Shown here: positions 61,283-64,000 of the stretch, in pieces
How the letters are laid out: each line of letters opens with the position of its first letter
Numbering within the stretch: the first letter of the stretch is position 1
Source: Metaclostridioides mangenotii
Lineage (GTDB): Bacteria; Bacillota; Clostridia; Peptostreptococcales; Peptostreptococcaceae
DNA: 64,000 nt
Assembly (NCBI RefSeq): GCF_017873185.1
Contig: NZ_JAGGJX010000002.1
Span: forward strand, 124,001-188,000
Reading direction: 5' to 3'
Made by a program: the position numbers and the translations under genes
Notes under the pieces: model-generated
What the model was told of the DNA's origin: nothing
The model's database searches: none
The model's input: the letters and a program-made list of their open reading frames with translations, nothing else

Positions 61283-62023
61283 ATGAGAAAACCTATAATT
61301 GCTGGGAACTGGAAAATGCACAAAACTATAAAAGAAGCATTAGAGTTTGTTTCAGATATTAAAGGAAAAACTAATGCAGATGTTGATGCGGTAATATGCG
61401 CACCTTTTACTCTTTTAAAAGATTTAAAAGAATCGACTAAGGGAACTGACATAAAAATTGCAGCACAAAATATGCACTTTGAGGACAATGGAGCTTTTAC
61501 AGGAGAGGTTTCGCCTCTAATGTTAAAAGAATTAAACATAGATTACGTTGTTATTGGGCATTCTGAGAGAAGACAATACTTCAACGAAACTGATGTAACA
61601 GTTAACAAAAAGGTTTTAAAAGCTTTAGAAACGGGAATAAATCCAATAGTGTGTGTTGGAGAAACTTTAGAGGAAAGAGAATCTGAAAACACTAAAAAAG
61701 TAGTTGAAGTTCAAGTGAAAGAAGCTTTAAAAGAAGTAAAAGACTCAGATTTATCAAAAGTAGTAGTAGCTTATGAGCCAATATGGGCTATAGGTACAGG
61801 AAAAACTGCTACAGCAGAGCAAGCAAACGACGTAATTTCTTACATAAGAGAAGTTATAAAAGGTTTATACGGAGATTTAAGTCAAGAAGTTAGAATACAG
61901 TACGGAGGAAGTGTAAAACCTTCTAATGTAAAAGAAATAATGGGACAAAGTGATATAGATGGAGCATTAGTTGGAGGAGCGAGTTTAGCTTCTAAAGACT
62001 ATTTAGAACTTGTCAACTTTTAA
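61283..62023 (+). CDS. tpiA: Triose-phosphate isomerase
   Basis: TpiA (246 residues) interconverts dihydroxyacetone phosphate and glyceraldehyde 3-phosphate. Active-site residues are visible: lysine in AGNWKMHK, histidine in IGHSERR, glutamate in AYEPIWAIGTGKTA, and the phosphate-binding YGGSVKPSN. AAGGAGA precedes the ATG. The next gene, gpmI, starts 11 bases after its stop, so they are cotranscribed. Confidence 0.96.
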   Translation: MRKPIIAGNWKMHKTIKEALEFVSDIKGKTNADVDAVICAPFTLLKDLKESTKGTDIKIAAQNMHFEDNGAFTGEVSPLMLKELNIDYVVIGHSERRQYFNETDVTVNKKVLKALETGINPIVCVGETLEERESENTKKVVEVQVKEALKEVKDSDLSKVVVAYEPIWAIGTGKTATAEQANDVISYIREVIKGLYGDLSQEVRIQYGGSVKPSNVKEIMGQSDIDGALVGGASLASKDYLELVNF

Positions 62024-62034
62024 GGAGTGAAACA

Positions 62035-63570
62035 ATGAAAAAACCAGTTGCTTTAATTATTATGGATGGTTTTGGTTATAGTGAAAATGCTGAAGGAAAC
62101 GCAATAGCTGAGGCACAGACTCCAAATCTATGCAGATTATCAAAAGAGTATCCGAGTACTCTTATAAAAGCTAGTGGACTTGATGTAGGTCTACCATATC
62201 TTCAAATGGGAAATTCTGAGGTCGGGCATACAAATATCGGCGCGGGTAGAATTGTATATCAAGATTTAACTAGAATAACTAAATCGATAAAAGATGGAGA
62301 CTTTTTTACAAATGAAGTTTTGTCTGAAGCAATGGATAAAGCTAAGGGACACGCGCTTCATATAATGGGACTTCTTTCAGATGGAGGAGTACACTCCCAT
62401 ATAGAGCACGTTGAAGCACTTATTTTGATGGCTAAAAAAAGAGGTGTAGATAAATTATATATCCACGCTTTTACAGACGGGAGAGATACTGATCCTCAAA
62501 GTGCTGTAGAGTATGTAAAGGAAATAGAATCTACATTAAAAGATGTGGATCTAGGTGAATTTGCAACTGTATCGGGTAGATACTATGCTATGGACAGAGA
62601 TAAGAGATGGGACAGAATTAAACTTTCATACGATGCTATGGTATATGGTGTGGGAGAAACTGCTGCATCTGCTGAAGAAGCTGTAAATAATTCGTACGAG
62701 CAAGGTAAAAACGACGAGTTTATATTGCCCACAGTAGTACAAAAAAATGGAATAGCTTTAGGTAAAATAAAAGATGGGGATAGCATAATATTCTTCAATT
62801 TTAGACCTGATAGAGCTAGACAGATGACTAGAGCTATTGTTGATAATAATTTTGAGGATTTTGATAAAGAAAATATAAATACACATTTTGTTTGCCTGAC
62901 TGAGTACGATGCAACTATTGAAAATGTACATATTGCATTTAAACCTCAATCATTAGAAAACACTTTAGGTGAGTATTTATCAAATAATGGAAAAACTCAA
63001 CTTAGAGCTGCTGAAACAGAAAAGTACGCACATGTAACATTCTTTTTCAACGGAGGAGTAGAAGAGCCAAATCCAGGTGAAGAGAGAATGTTAGTGCCGT
63101 CTCCAAAGGTTGCAACATACGATCTACAACCAGAGATGTCGGCTTCAGAGCTTTTAGAAAATACATTAAATAAGATCGATGAAGATAAGTTTGATTTTAT
63201 TGTTGTAAACTTTGCAAATCCAGATATGGTAGGTCATACAGGTAGCATAGAAGCTACTGTAAAGGCTGTAGAGACAGTTGATGGATGTGTGGGATCTATA
63301 GTAGATAAAATCATCAGTTTAGGTGGTGCTGCAATAATTACAGCTGATCACGGAAATGCTGAGTACATGATAGATCACGAAACAGGAAAAGTAGTGACAT
63401 CGCATTCTACTAATGAAGTTCCGTTTATATTAGCTGGTGCCAAGTACAAGGATGCCGATCTTCTAGATGATGGAAGGCTTTCTGATATTGCACCTACAGT
63501 ATTAGATATGATGGATCTGGGTGCACCTAAAGAGATGGATGGTCATAGCCTTATTTCTTTTCAAAAATAA
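62035..63570 (+). CDS. gpmI: Phosphoglycerate mutase, cofactor-independent
   Basis: GpmI (511 residues) is the manganese-dependent, 2,3-bisphosphoglycerate-independent enzyme. It has IIMDGFGYSENAEGNA at the start, the phosphoserine site in MGNSEVGHTNIGAGR, HAFTDGRDTDP, and the second metal set in ITADHGNAEYM and HSTNEVPFI. Length is normal. AAGGAGTG precedes the ATG. The pH-sensitive manganese enzyme is the form used by spore-formers. Confidence 0.96.
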   Translation: MKKPVALIIMDGFGYSENAEGNAIAEAQTPNLCRLSKEYPSTLIKASGLDVGLPYLQMGNSEVGHTNIGAGRIVYQDLTRITKSIKDGDFFTNEVLSEAMDKAKGHALHIMGLLSDGGVHSHIEHVEALILMAKKRGVDKLYIHAFTDGRDTDPQSAVEYVKEIESTLKDVDLGEFATVSGRYYAMDRDKRWDRIKLSYDAMVYGVGETAASAEEAVNNSYEQGKNDEFILPTVVQKNGIALGKIKDGDSIIFFNFRPDRARQMTRAIVDNNFEDFDKENINTHFVCLTEYDATIENVHIAFKPQSLENTLGEYLSNNGKTQLRAAETEKYAHVTFFFNGGVEEPNPGEERMLVPSPKVATYDLQPEMSASELLENTLNKIDEDKFDFIVVNFANPDMVGHTGSIEATVKAVETVDGCVGSIVDKIISLGGAAIITADHGNAEYMIDHETGKVVTSHSTNEVPFILAGAKYKDADLLDDGRLSDIAPTVLDMMDLGAPKEMDGHSLISFQK

Positions 63571-63633
63571 GGCATTATAATATAATGATAGTATAGATAG
63601 ATGTAAATTTTAATATTAAATAAATTTTATTGA

Positions 63634-64000
<367 letters not shown>

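Overview
The window is AT-rich DNA of a spore-forming, amino-acid-fermenting anaerobic Firmicute, most likely Peptostreptococcaceae (the Clostridioides/Acetoanaerobium/Paraclostridium neighbourhood). The evidence is a complete D-proline reductase locus with two in-frame TGA (selenocysteine) codons, an alpha/beta-type small acid-soluble spore protein plus a related protein, a PdaB-like spore deacetylase, four strong sigma-54 promoters with three enhancer-binding activators and rpoN itself, and a selenium-linked xanthine dehydrogenase cluster. The species is inferred only to family level.

Layout. 1-3.9 kb: folC end, a TSCPD protein, a beta-propeller protein, a DUF4364 regulator, a spore protein and a PdaB-like deacetylase. 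3.9-13 kb: the proline reductase locus prdR-prdC-prdA-orf-prdB-prdD-prdE-(prdE remnant)-prdF, with a -24/-12 promoter before prdC. 13-15 kb: two tandem TSUP permeases. 15-23 kb: an accessory stretch with an ECF sigma/membrane regulator/ABC exporter operon, a dxs fragment of foreign look, a GtrA/GtrB-like glycosylation cluster on the minus strand, and remnants of a transposase and a zeta-toxin-like kinase. 23-28 kb: an SSB-like protein, a methyltransferase, a small membrane protein, and a sigma-54 activator with its L-cysteine desulfidase gene. 28-30.9 kb: a repeat-rich stretch with three copies of a long covarying hairpin and a 133-bp tandem repeat, around an ornithine cyclodeaminase homologue and a second dapB. 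31-35.2 kb (minus): asd-dapA-dapB-dapH under a lysine riboswitch. 35.5-40.5 kb: L-serine dehydratase, an M20 deacylase, a spore-protein-like gene, a methyltransferase and Hsp33. 40.9-56.6 kb: a selenium-linked catabolic block, ridA, sigma-54 activator, dpaL, ygeY, D-aminoacylase-like, ssnA, short ygfK, xanthine permease, dihydropyrimidinase and selenium-dependent xanthine dehydrogenase. 56.7-64 kb: rpoN, then gap-pgk-tpi-gpmI-eno (eno cut by the window end).

How it fits together. Proline (racemised by PrdF) is an electron acceptor through PrdC and PrdAB. Cysteine, serine and diaminopropionate are deaminated, and hydantoin-like and purine compounds are opened or oxidised. At least four transcription units (prdC-, cysteine desulfidase, ridA, dpaL) carry TGGCA-N6-TTGC promoters, so RpoN at 56.7 kb links them, each group having its own nearby activator. 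The most notable unexplained items are the covarying hairpin family and tandem repeats at 28-30 kb, operator-like sequences shared by ridA and dpaL, the CxxCx5C sensor motif in two activators, and the short YgfK lacking its usual flavin/NAD domain.
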